This document shows, in pieces, positions 1 to 5,285 of a stretch of DNA of 8,434 nucleotides. The notes below the pieces were generated by a model, which was not told where the DNA came from, searched no databases, and was given only the letters and a program-made list of their open reading frames with translations. How positions within the stretch are numbered: the first letter of the stretch is position 1; each line of letters begins with the position of its first letter. Source of the stretch: an uncultured Flammeovirgaceae bacterium. GTDB lineage: Bacteria > Bacteroidota > Bacteroidia > Cytophagales > Cyclobacteriaceae. The stretch is from NCBI GenBank assembly GCA_937138955.1, contig CAKZPJ010000594.1:1-8434 (forward strand). Direction: 5' to 3'. The translations under genes were made by a program, and so were the position numbers.

Positions 1-100
1 AGCCAATCGCTTTTAGCCGATCAAGAATTGGTAGCAAGTCTTCCGAAACCACGGCCGACCAAGCTAGTACATTGAATCCGATTTTATTCATTTGTTGCAT
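1..100 (-). CDS. Sugar phosphate isomerase/epimerase-like protein, N-terminal fragment
   Basis: The first 33 codons of a minus-strand gene lie here; the rest is beyond the left edge. The frame reads MQQMNKIGFNVLAWSAVVSE and continues DLLPILDRLKAIG. The short beta-strand 'KIGFNVLAW' followed by a helix 'LLPILDRLKAIG' is the usual opening of the xylose-isomerase-like TIM-barrel family (AP endonuclease 2 / sugar phosphate isomerase-epimerase), where this strand carries the start of the active-site rim. Two starts are possible: Met1 at 100 or Met4 at 91. No Shine-Dalgarno sequence precedes either, and the leader is made of heptamer repeats. The gene follows the DUF1080 gene by 49 bases on the same strand, a pairing seen in Bacteroidota 3-keto-glycoside pathways, which supports the family call. 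Metal-binding residues would lie outside the window, so the activity (epimerase, isomerase or lyase) cannot be judged. No signal peptide is visible, suggesting a cytoplasmic protein. Confidence 0.65.
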   Translation of the reverse strand, partial: MQQMNKIGFNVLAWSAVVSEDLLPILDRLKAIG

Positions 101-168
101 TTAATGATTAGTGACTGATGATTGATGACTAAAGATTATTCACTGGTCATCAATCATTATTCATTAAT
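101..168 (-). repeat. Degenerate tandem heptamer repeat (consensus ANYARTS)
   Basis: Read on the minus strand, bases 168 to 106 divide without gaps into nine 7-base units: ATTAATG, AATAATG, ATTGATG, ACCAGTG, AATAATC, TTTAGTC, ATCAATC, ATCAGTC, ACTAATC. A partial ATTAA follows and directly abuts the ATG at 100. Every unit has T at position 6 and G or C at position 7, a pyrimidine at position 3 and a purine at position 5. The first four units end in G and the last five in C. This makes the array quasi-palindromic: bases 118-129 and 146-157 form a perfect 12-bp inverted repeat around a 16-base loop. The last codons and TGA stop of the DUF1080 gene (150-152) are built from repeat units. Function unknown; it may be a dispersed intergenic repeat family. 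Confidence 0.75.
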
Positions 169-962
169 TTAATGTTTCGGTACTCTACTTTCATAGGAGG
201 ACCACGGTGAATCTGTAAACCAAGTAATCCTTCCATAGCCCGGTTTTGTTGATCTTCGTCGGTGACTTCGCTCATCAATACTCCGTTTACGTAGTGCTGT
301 AACCGATTGCCTTCAATGACCAAATGTATTTCGTTCCAGTCCTCAGGCTTAATATGCGTTTGTAGCGAATCGCTCTCTCCTAAAGAGGAAACCACTTCGG
401 TAGGCTGCCAGGCATTTTTTTCTACATGCGCCCGCAATCCTTTTGAGACATCCGAATCGTCCGGACTAGTGACTATCGTCTTTTGTCCTCGGTAGGCCAA
501 CGTAGTGCGTTTTCGCTCTTCGTAGTTCTGCCCAGTGTACCGATTTCTTCCGTCAATATCAGCCTGATATCCACGCAGTGCAAATGGAATAGTGTCCAAT
601 TGCTCGCTGCGGTAATTAACTCCACTGTTACCGCTTTCAGAAATACGAAATTCTGCCTTGAATTCAAAGTTCTTTGGTTCTCCGTTCTGCCAGATAAGAA
701 AAGAATTAGCTTGAAGCGGGTTTTCGGCGGTAATCTCTCCTATGATAGTACCATTCTCTACGCGCCAATAATCTAAATCACCCTCCCATCCACTCAGACT
801 TTCACCATCAAAAATTGAAACAAATCCTTCCGCAGCAGCCGGAGTTTCTACGGATTCACTCTGCTCAGCAGCCTCGGTAGAAGGTGCTTGACAGGAAAAT
901 AATAGCAAACTGAATAGAAATGCTTGCATCAGCAGAAAAAGCAGCGAGGTTTTGATAGGCAT
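150..962 (-). CDS. DUF1080 (3-keto-disaccharide hydrolase family) lipoprotein
   Basis: This is a 270-residue protein of the DUF1080 family (PF06439), a concanavalin-like jelly-roll fold whose characterised members act on 3-keto-glucosides and 3-keto-disaccharides. Family landmarks are all present: 'FDGESLSGW' (51-59), 'GNSGVNYRS' (111-119), 'GYQADID' (131-137), 'WNEIHLVIEGNRLQHYVNG' (209-227) and 'GLLGLQIHRGPPMKVEYRNI' (245-264). The length is typical for a full family member. The N-terminus is a lipoprotein signal: basic MPIK, a hydrophobic stretch 6-22, then lipobox LLFSC with Cys24 as the lipidated residue, followed by a Ser/Thr/Glu/Ala-rich tether. It should sit on a membrane face in the periplasm or at the cell surface. 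An in-frame Met at 1040 would add 26 residues encoded across a terminator hairpin and would bury the signal peptide, so Met at 962 is chosen. It is preceded on the same strand by the dehydrogenase/cytochrome gene and followed by an isomerase-family gene. Substrate specificity is not readable. Confidence 0.9.
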   Translation of the reverse strand: MPIKTSLLFLLMQAFLFSLLLFSCQAPSTEAAEQSESVETPAAAEGFVSIFDGESLSGWEGDLDYWRVENGTIIGEITAENPLQANSFLIWQNGEPKNFEFKAEFRISESGNSGVNYRSEQLDTIPFALRGYQADIDGRNRYTGQNYEERKRTTLAYRGQKTIVTSPDDSDVSKGLRAHVEKNAWQPTEVVSSLGESDSLQTHIKPEDWNEIHLVIEGNRLQHYVNGVLMSEVTDEDQQNRAMEGLLGLQIHRGPPMKVEYRNIKLMNND

Positions 963-1016
963 AGTGTCGGGTTGCTTAAATTTAGTTAGGTATGGTTCAT
1001 ATAAAAGTCCGACACT
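963..1016 (-). promoter_or_regulatory. Alternative hairpin abutting the DUF1080 start codon
   Basis: In the minus-strand transcript, AGUGUCGG (1016 to 1009) is the perfect 8-base complement of CCGACACU (970 to 963), and the latter ends at the base immediately before the AUG at 962. The loop is 38 bases, AU-rich and lacks a Shine-Dalgarno sequence. The 5' arm overlaps the 3' arm of the terminator hairpin at 1003-1031, so the two structures cannot form at once. If formed, this helix would sit against the initiation codon and could limit translation. The pairing is read directly from the sequence; the regulatory role is inferred. Confidence 0.4.
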
Positions 1017-1031
1017 GGTAGGTGCCAGACT
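1003..1031 (-). terminator. Intrinsic terminator after the dehydrogenase/cytochrome gene
   Basis: On the minus strand, AGUCUGGCAC (1031-1022), loop CUACCA (1021-1016) and GUGUCGGACU (1015-1006) form an unbroken 10-bp stem with two G-U pairs, followed by UUUUAU. It starts 15 bases after the TAG stop at 1047-1049. The U-run is short (four U including the last stem base), so termination may be partial. It would reduce transcription into the DUF1080 gene unless read through, or serve as a processing or stabilising 3' end for the upstream message. Confidence 0.65.
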
Positions 1032-1046
1032 AAGCAGCAAGACTCT

Positions 1047-3752
1047 CTACTGACCAGCTTCGTCTCCGCCCTGATATATCTCATGATCGGGATTGCCGCC
1101 CGCCATCAAATAAGCGATCAGATCCTTGAGTTCGCTTTTATTGAGGGGGCGAATCAGGTTGGGGGGCATTACCGAAACCGTCGATAATTTAGTTTCTTCT
1201 ACATCGGCTTTAGGTACTTCCCGAATGTAGTCAGGAGCAAACGGATTCTGTGACAAATAGTATTTTTCTTCGTCTTGATTCGTAAGTCGACCTACTAATG
1301 ACTTTCCGTTTTTCAGATACAGTACCGTGGAAGCATACTGGTCAGAAACTGCTTTATTTGGTTCAACAATAGCTTCAACCATATCTTTGGTAGAGAAGCG
1401 GGTACCTAAGCGAGTTAAATCTGGGCCGATTATACCTCCTTCACCCCGCATACTATGACAGGTCTGACAGCGCGTAGCTGCGTACATATTGGCTCCTACT
1501 TGAAAGTCAGCATTTTTCAGGCCAAGGGTATCCAGCGTGGCTACCGCTTCGTCCACTTTCCAGCTTCGACCGGGACCTTTCGGGCGGGGTACACTTGCCA
1601 GATCTCGACCATTACTAGCCAACAGTGAGTCACCTGACAAGTTATTGTAATACTCAAATTTGTCTTCCGGCACATGGGTGAGTGCTTCCTTTCGGGCTTT
1701 ATCGATAAAGCCTATATAGCTGTTACCTGCTTCAAAATCAAAGGCCTGATAGAACCACTTGAAGTAACGTTCCCGTTGCTCGGGAGTCCAGCCAGACTTT
1801 TGCTCGCTGAGCACGGTTGCGTAGTACGTTTGCTGAGCGGGCGGAATATCCTTTAGCATTCGGGCAATATCTAGTCCGTACTGCGGATTTCGTAGAATCA
1901 AGTCGGAACTCTCGGTAGCTGATTCGGCTTGAGCTGGGGCTCGGCTTTCGTCTTCTTCTAGCAGTGTCAGCGTAGTTTCAATCGCATCCGAAGCATCTAA
2001 GTACACTAGTAGTTTACTCAAAGAGGCGTTAATAATTTCGTTATCGGCAGGATAGTTAGCACTCAAATAGTCGATTACCTCTTGCCGGGTTTCGGAAGAA
2101 GGTTCACCCATCCGAACCAACGTAAGCTCAAACGCCCTCAGCAAATCTACTTGTTGTTGCTCATCTAACTGACTGTATTCTACCTGAGTCAGTTTATTTA
2201 GCATTTGATCTTTTACGGACGACTCGCCATGACGTGCTAATGCGATTATGCCTTGGGTTAGTGCAATCGGGTCGTTTTCACTCAATACTTTATTTTGCCA
2301 CTGGGCTACGGGCTGTTGCTCTACTGCAATACGGGCGGCGTAGCGCACTAAACGATCCGCATGATTTAAGTTTGGCCAGGCAGCTTCCAACCCACCGCTG
2401 GTTCCTTCTTTATGATATTCCTCTAGTTGCTTTCTCAATTGATTGGCTTCGTTTACCTCAGCCATCGTATTAGTATTTTCGGCAACCTCACCATCGTAGT
2501 ACACCCGGTACAAGTCCGAATCGAGGCGGCGACCTCCGGTCATGAAGTACATAGCTCCGTCGGGTCCAATTACACCGTCGGTAAGTGGTAGTGGCATGCC
2601 TGACACAAATTCTTCTCGCTCACCTCGGTAAGAGCTACCTTCCGGGGTTAAATGAATAGCGTAGATTATTCCGAAGCTCCAATCGAAAGCGTACAGTGCT
2701 TTTTGGTAATTTTCAGGAAATGCTGCGCCCTGTCCATAGATTACTCCGGTAGGTGACCCCTGACCAATGTTGAGCACCGGTGGTAAATTATCAGGATAAG
2801 CCGGTGACCACTTACCATTACCGGTTCGCCAGCCAAACTCGCTACCACTAGTTACGTGGCAGATACGGGTAGGTCGGTACCAGGGCATCCCTAAGTCCCA
2901 CTCCATGTCAGAGTCGTAGGTAAACATATCTCCGGCATCGTTAAAGGCGATATCGAAGGGGTTACGGAATCCGGCACTAATTAGCTCCCATCGCTCGCCC
3001 GCTGGGTCAATCTTAGCAATCCATCCGCCAGGGGCACCCCGGTCGTTAGCGTGACCTCGGGGGTCTTTAATCTGCGGAAACAGATTGTCATCCGCCCATA
3101 CTTTGGGCAGTCGATAGTGATCCATTTCGGGCAGGTCGGTATGGTTACCGGCAATTACGTAGAGAGACTCGCCATCGGGAGAAGGAATAATACTGTGGGG
3201 ACCGTGCTCACCTGCCCCTTCTAGTTTCTTGAGCAGAGTTACCTTATCAAACTCATCATCACCGTTGGTGTCCTGCAAACGGTACAGGCCGCTACCCTTA
3301 TCAAACTCCTGGTCTTCTTCATCTTCCCGCAAGCGATGGTTCACCATCACATATAAGCTATTAAAAGCGTAGAGCAGTCCCTGGGCATAACCCATCTGCA
3401 CTACAGAATCAGCCACTGGATCGTCCGATTCAATACGAATTTTTTCAATCTCCGGGGTTACATCTTCCGCTCCAATTTTAGGAACGTTAAGCCGATACAG
3501 CGTACCGTACTGATCAGAAACAATTAATCGATCTTTGTCATCAAAAGCCATGGATACCCAAGAACCCATTTCGTTTTCCGAAGGGCTGTACAGATGTTCG
3601 GCTTTAAAGCCGTCTTGCAACTTCAGCTTATCTAGCTTAGGGTTATCGGCAACTGTTTCTTGACTTTTTTGATTAGCTACTTCAGGAATGACTGGATTAA
3701 ATAGAATAAAACCCAAAATCAGTAGCTGAACAATAACGTAATTTAAATTCAT
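1047..3752 (-). CDS. Exported glucose/sorbosone dehydrogenase-like beta-propeller fused to cytochrome c
   Basis: This is a 901-residue protein. Residues 1-26 are a hydrophobic export signal (MNLNYVIVQLLILGFILFNP onward). Residues about 45-415 form a beta-propeller of the membrane-bound dehydrogenase family related to soluble glucose/sorbosone dehydrogenases: 'GPHSIIPSPDG' (184-194), 'SAGFRNPFDIAFND' (259-272), 'DSDMEWDLGMPWYRPTRICH' (280-299) and 'SGSEFGWR' (302-309). Residues about 430-700 are helical, with degenerate HEAT-like character. Residues about 750-885 are a cytochrome c domain of the type named for Pirellula/Verrucomicrobium, with heme site CQTCH (Cys762, Cys765, His766) and probable axial Met862 in 'VMPPNLIRPL'. 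Heme attachment requires export, so it acts in the periplasm, presumably oxidising a sugar and passing electrons to a respiratory carrier. PQQ dependence is assumed from homology, not seen. It is the first gene of the minus-strand group, divergent from fecR. The leader has no Shine-Dalgarno sequence. Confidence 0.88.
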   Translation of the reverse strand: MNLNYVIVQLLILGFILFNPVIPEVANQKSQETVADNPKLDKLKLQDGFKAEHLYSPSENEMGSWVSMAFDDKDRLIVSDQYGTLYRLNVPKIGAEDVTPEIEKIRIESDDPVADSVVQMGYAQGLLYAFNSLYVMVNHRLREDEEDQEFDKGSGLYRLQDTNGDDEFDKVTLLKKLEGAGEHGPHSIIPSPDGESLYVIAGNHTDLPEMDHYRLPKVWADDNLFPQIKDPRGHANDRGAPGGWIAKIDPAGERWELISAGFRNPFDIAFNDAGDMFTYDSDMEWDLGMPWYRPTRICHVTSGSEFGWRTGNGKWSPAYPDNLPPVLNIGQGSPTGVIYGQGAAFPENYQKALYAFDWSFGIIYAIHLTPEGSSYRGEREEFVSGMPLPLTDGVIGPDGAMYFMTGGRRLDSDLYRVYYDGEVAENTNTMAEVNEANQLRKQLEEYHKEGTSGGLEAAWPNLNHADRLVRYAARIAVEQQPVAQWQNKVLSENDPIALTQGIIALARHGESSVKDQMLNKLTQVEYSQLDEQQQVDLLRAFELTLVRMGEPSSETRQEVIDYLSANYPADNEIINASLSKLLVYLDASDAIETTLTLLEEDESRAPAQAESATESSDLILRNPQYGLDIARMLKDIPPAQQTYYATVLSEQKSGWTPEQRERYFKWFYQAFDFEAGNSYIGFIDKARKEALTHVPEDKFEYYNNLSGDSLLASNGRDLASVPRPKGPGRSWKVDEAVATLDTLGLKNADFQVGANMYAATRCQTCHSMRGEGGIIGPDLTRLGTRFSTKDMVEAIVEPNKAVSDQYASTVLYLKNGKSLVGRLTNQDEEKYYLSQNPFAPDYIREVPKADVEETKLSTVSVMPPNLIRPLNKSELKDLIAYLMAGGNPDHEIYQGGDEAGQ

Positions 3753-3814
3753 AGGTGGTATAGGTAATCTTTTCTGAAAAGATAATAGAATTTGTCGATA
3801 TTCTATCGCTTTGG

Positions 3815-3829
3815 TTACAAGATTTGTAA
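3815..3829. promoter_or_regulatory. Palindrome TTACAA-N3-TTGTAA, possible operator
   Basis: TTACAA (3815-3820) and TTGTAA (3824-3829) form a perfect 6-bp inverted repeat with spacer GAT. It lies 63 bases upstream of the dehydrogenase/cytochrome start codon, a position that suits a transcription factor site near that promoter. The short spacer argues against a stable RNA hairpin and for a dimeric protein site. No regulator is known from the window, and palindromes this short also arise by chance in AT-rich DNA. Confidence 0.25.
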
Positions 3830-4061
3830 GATCGCCAATTTTGACATTGTTCTGAAATAGTATATCCTGTACTCTCCTGTTTTTTACAACATACTACTCT
3901 TCTTACTCTCTTCACAGCACGTTCTCATAAAAGCAATGTTCAGCTGTTAATAAAATATCATCATAAGCGAATAAATCTTAGAAAAATCGTTACAAGAGCT
4001 AATGTAGGTCATTGCAAAAGTCTCATTTAATTCTATCTATTTCCACTCTAATTAGCTGTTT

Positions 4062-4091
4062 TCTGTTTATTCGCTATTAAAAATATATTTT
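4062..4091 (+). promoter_or_regulatory. Possible Bacteroidota-type promoter for the fecR-susC unit
   Basis: TCTG (4062-4065), an 18-base spacer and TATATTTT (4084-4091) resemble the phylum's housekeeping pattern TTTG-N19-TAnnTTTG, with one mismatch in each box and a spacer one base short. TTTG also occurs at 4091-4094, one base out of register. It would give a leader of roughly 65 bases before the FecR ATG. The match is weak, and an ECF sigma factor may use a different site. Confidence 0.25.
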
Positions 4092-4164
4092 TTGAAAATA
4101 ATTTCGAAAAGTTGAAGGTGTTTGGTGATTCACTACCCACTAGTAAGAAAGACTCAGCTAAATC

Positions 4165-5223
4165 ATGTCTTACGAAGACTACCACACGAACGATTTTGTA
4201 ACTGACCCATACTTCCGCAAGTGGGTACTATCTCCCGATGAAAAAACACAAGCTTTTTGGTCGCAGTGGCTAAAACTATACCCAGCAAAAAGTACAATTG
4301 TTAAGCAAGCGTGCTTACTGGTACAGGCAACTGATGTCCCCCCCGCTAACTATACTAATCAGGATTATCAAGAAGTCTGGGAGAAAATACGAACTGATAC
4401 GGCCTCGCACGAGTCCGGCTCTACTTACTTTCAACCTGCTACTCAATTTTTGGTAAAAAAATATCGTAGTTGGATAAAAGTAGCGGCATCGGTGGCCGCC
4501 TTAGCACTACTGGGCATCTACTTCATTAATCAATATCTACCGTCCGCTCAGGAATATAAAACTGGTTACGGTGAAATTTTAGAAGTATCGCTACCCGATG
4601 GGTCAACTGTGGTACTAAATGCCAATTCCCGACTTATTATTGCTGCTGATTGGAAGAGTGAACGGGAGGTCTGGCTAAGTGGTGAAGCCTTCTTTATGGT
4701 GACTAAACAGTCAACCACTTCTCATCCGGCAGCAGATAGTTCGGGATACCGAAAATTTACTGTACACGCGGGAGATGTTGCAGTGAATGTATTAGGAACC
4801 CGGTTTAATGTACAAAAGCGAGCCGAGAGAATACAAGTAATCTTAGAAGAAGGACAAGTAACTCTTCAAGATTCTCGCGCCTCGAACGATAGTATCAGTC
4901 TGGATGAAGGAGAAGCCATCACCTACTCGACTAACGAACTCTCTTTTGAGCGAAAAAAAGTGGATACCGAAACCCGACTAGCCTGGAGGAAGGGAATACA
5001 TCAGTTTAAAGCTATGCCTTTGTCTGATGTAGCCACCGTTCTTCAGGACACTTACGGCTTTCAGGTACATATTAAAGATCAGGAATTAGAGCAGCGCCGA
5101 TTCAGTGCCCAGGTACCTTATGGCAAGGTTGAGTTGCTTTTCGCACTTCTACAAGAATCTTTAGGAATAGAAATAACGCACCAAGGCTCAGTTGTATCAA
5201 TGCGGGGGAAAGATGAAATATGA
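4165..5223 (+). CDS. FecR-family anti-sigma factor (FecR plus DUF4974 domains)
   Basis: This is a complete 352-residue inner-membrane signalling protein. Residues 1-100 are the cytoplasmic part, which in this family binds an ECF sigma factor. Residues 104-122 (IKVAASVAALALLGIYFIN region) are the single membrane span. Residues about 131-235 are the periplasmic FecR domain, with the hallmark 'ILEVSLPDGSTVVLNANSRL' (138-157), 'WLSGEAFF' (170-177) and 'VLGTRFNV' (209-216). Residues about 279-347 are the DUF4974 domain ('FKAMPLSDVATVLQDTYGF'), structurally related to STN domains. An in-frame TAA at 4159-4161 fixes the start. The next gene, 62 bases downstream, is a SusC-like receptor with an STN domain, the expected signalling partner: ligand-loaded receptor contacts FecR, which then frees or activates the sigma factor. 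Unusually, no sigma factor gene adjoins it, since the upstream neighbour is divergent. Confidence 0.93.
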   Translation: MSYEDYHTNDFVTDPYFRKWVLSPDEKTQAFWSQWLKLYPAKSTIVKQACLLVQATDVPPANYTNQDYQEVWEKIRTDTASHESGSTYFQPATQFLVKKYRSWIKVAASVAALALLGIYFINQYLPSAQEYKTGYGEILEVSLPDGSTVVLNANSRLIIAADWKSEREVWLSGEAFFMVTKQSTTSHPAADSSGYRKFTVHAGDVAVNVLGTRFNVQKRAERIQVILEEGQVTLQDSRASNDSISLDEGEAITYSTNELSFERKKVDTETRLAWRKGIHQFKAMPLSDVATVLQDTYGFQVHIKDQELEQRRFSAQVPYGKVELLFALLQESLGIEITHQGSVVSMRGKDEI

Positions 5224-5249
5224 GACCTTCTAACCTCTTCGCCTTCAAC

Positions 5250-5284
5250 CCTAACTATCAATTATCAATTTTAAACTATACTAC
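5250..5284 (+). repeat. Short heptamer repeat in the susC leader
   Basis: The 62-base gap between the FecR stop and the receptor ATG contains two perfect tandem units ATCAATT (5257-5263 and 5264-5270), flanked in the same 7-base phase by CCTAACT and TTAAACT. The units resemble those of the longer array at 101-168 (ATCAATC, ATCAGTC, ACTAATC) and have the same orientation relative to the following start codon. No terminator hairpin or Shine-Dalgarno sequence is visible in this gap, so fecR and the receptor gene are probably co-transcribed. Confidence 0.5.
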
Positions 5285-5285
5285 T

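Larger units (their letters stand above)
3753..4164. other. Divergent gene-free control region
   Basis: These 412 bases between the dehydrogenase/cytochrome gene and the FecR gene are AT-rich with no credible coding frame, tRNA or rRNA. They must hold promoters for both directions. Visible structure is limited to a short palindrome at 3815-3829, a 7-bp inverted repeat at 3785-3791/3800-3806 (ATAGAAT/ATTCTAT, 8-base loop), and an A/T-run segment at 4078-4100 with a possible promoter. No ECF sigma factor gene is present here, although FecR genes usually follow one. Confidence 0.7.

Noticed and set aside
118..157. 12-bp inverted repeat at the end of the DUF1080 gene as an intrinsic terminator
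   Set aside because: The stem is almost entirely A-U, the loop is 16 bases, the stop codon lies inside the stem and there is no following U-run. The symmetry follows from the heptamer array.
101..168. CRISPR array
   Set aside because: The unit is 7 bases with no spacers, and no cas genes are present.
307..776. Open frames on the plus strand and in another minus-strand frame inside the DUF1080 gene
   Set aside because: They lie wholly within a well-recognised coding region, have no recognisable protein features and are shadows of its codon pattern.
977..984. TAAATTTA on the minus strand as a -7 box of a separate DUF1080 promoter
   Set aside because: It differs from TAnnTTTG in one base, but no convincing -33 box lies at the right distance (only part of the terminator U-run), and the resulting leader would be under about 15 bases. 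It remains possible but is unsupported.
963..1040. Upstream in-frame Met at 1040 as the start of the DUF1080 protein (26 extra residues)
   Set aside because: The extension is encoded across the terminator hairpin, begins only 6 bases after the upstream stop codon, and would place a textbook lipoprotein signal 27 residues inside the protein.
3697..3915. A 72-codon minus-strand frame spanning the start of the dehydrogenase/cytochrome gene
   Set aside because: It overlaps the signal-peptide codons of the real gene in another frame, and its product shows no domain, signal or compositional evidence of being a protein.
4132..4145. ACTACCC ACTAGTA before the FecR start as a third heptamer-repeat locus
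   Set aside because: Only one unit resembles the consensus and the phase is lost on both sides, so it is not distinguishable from chance.
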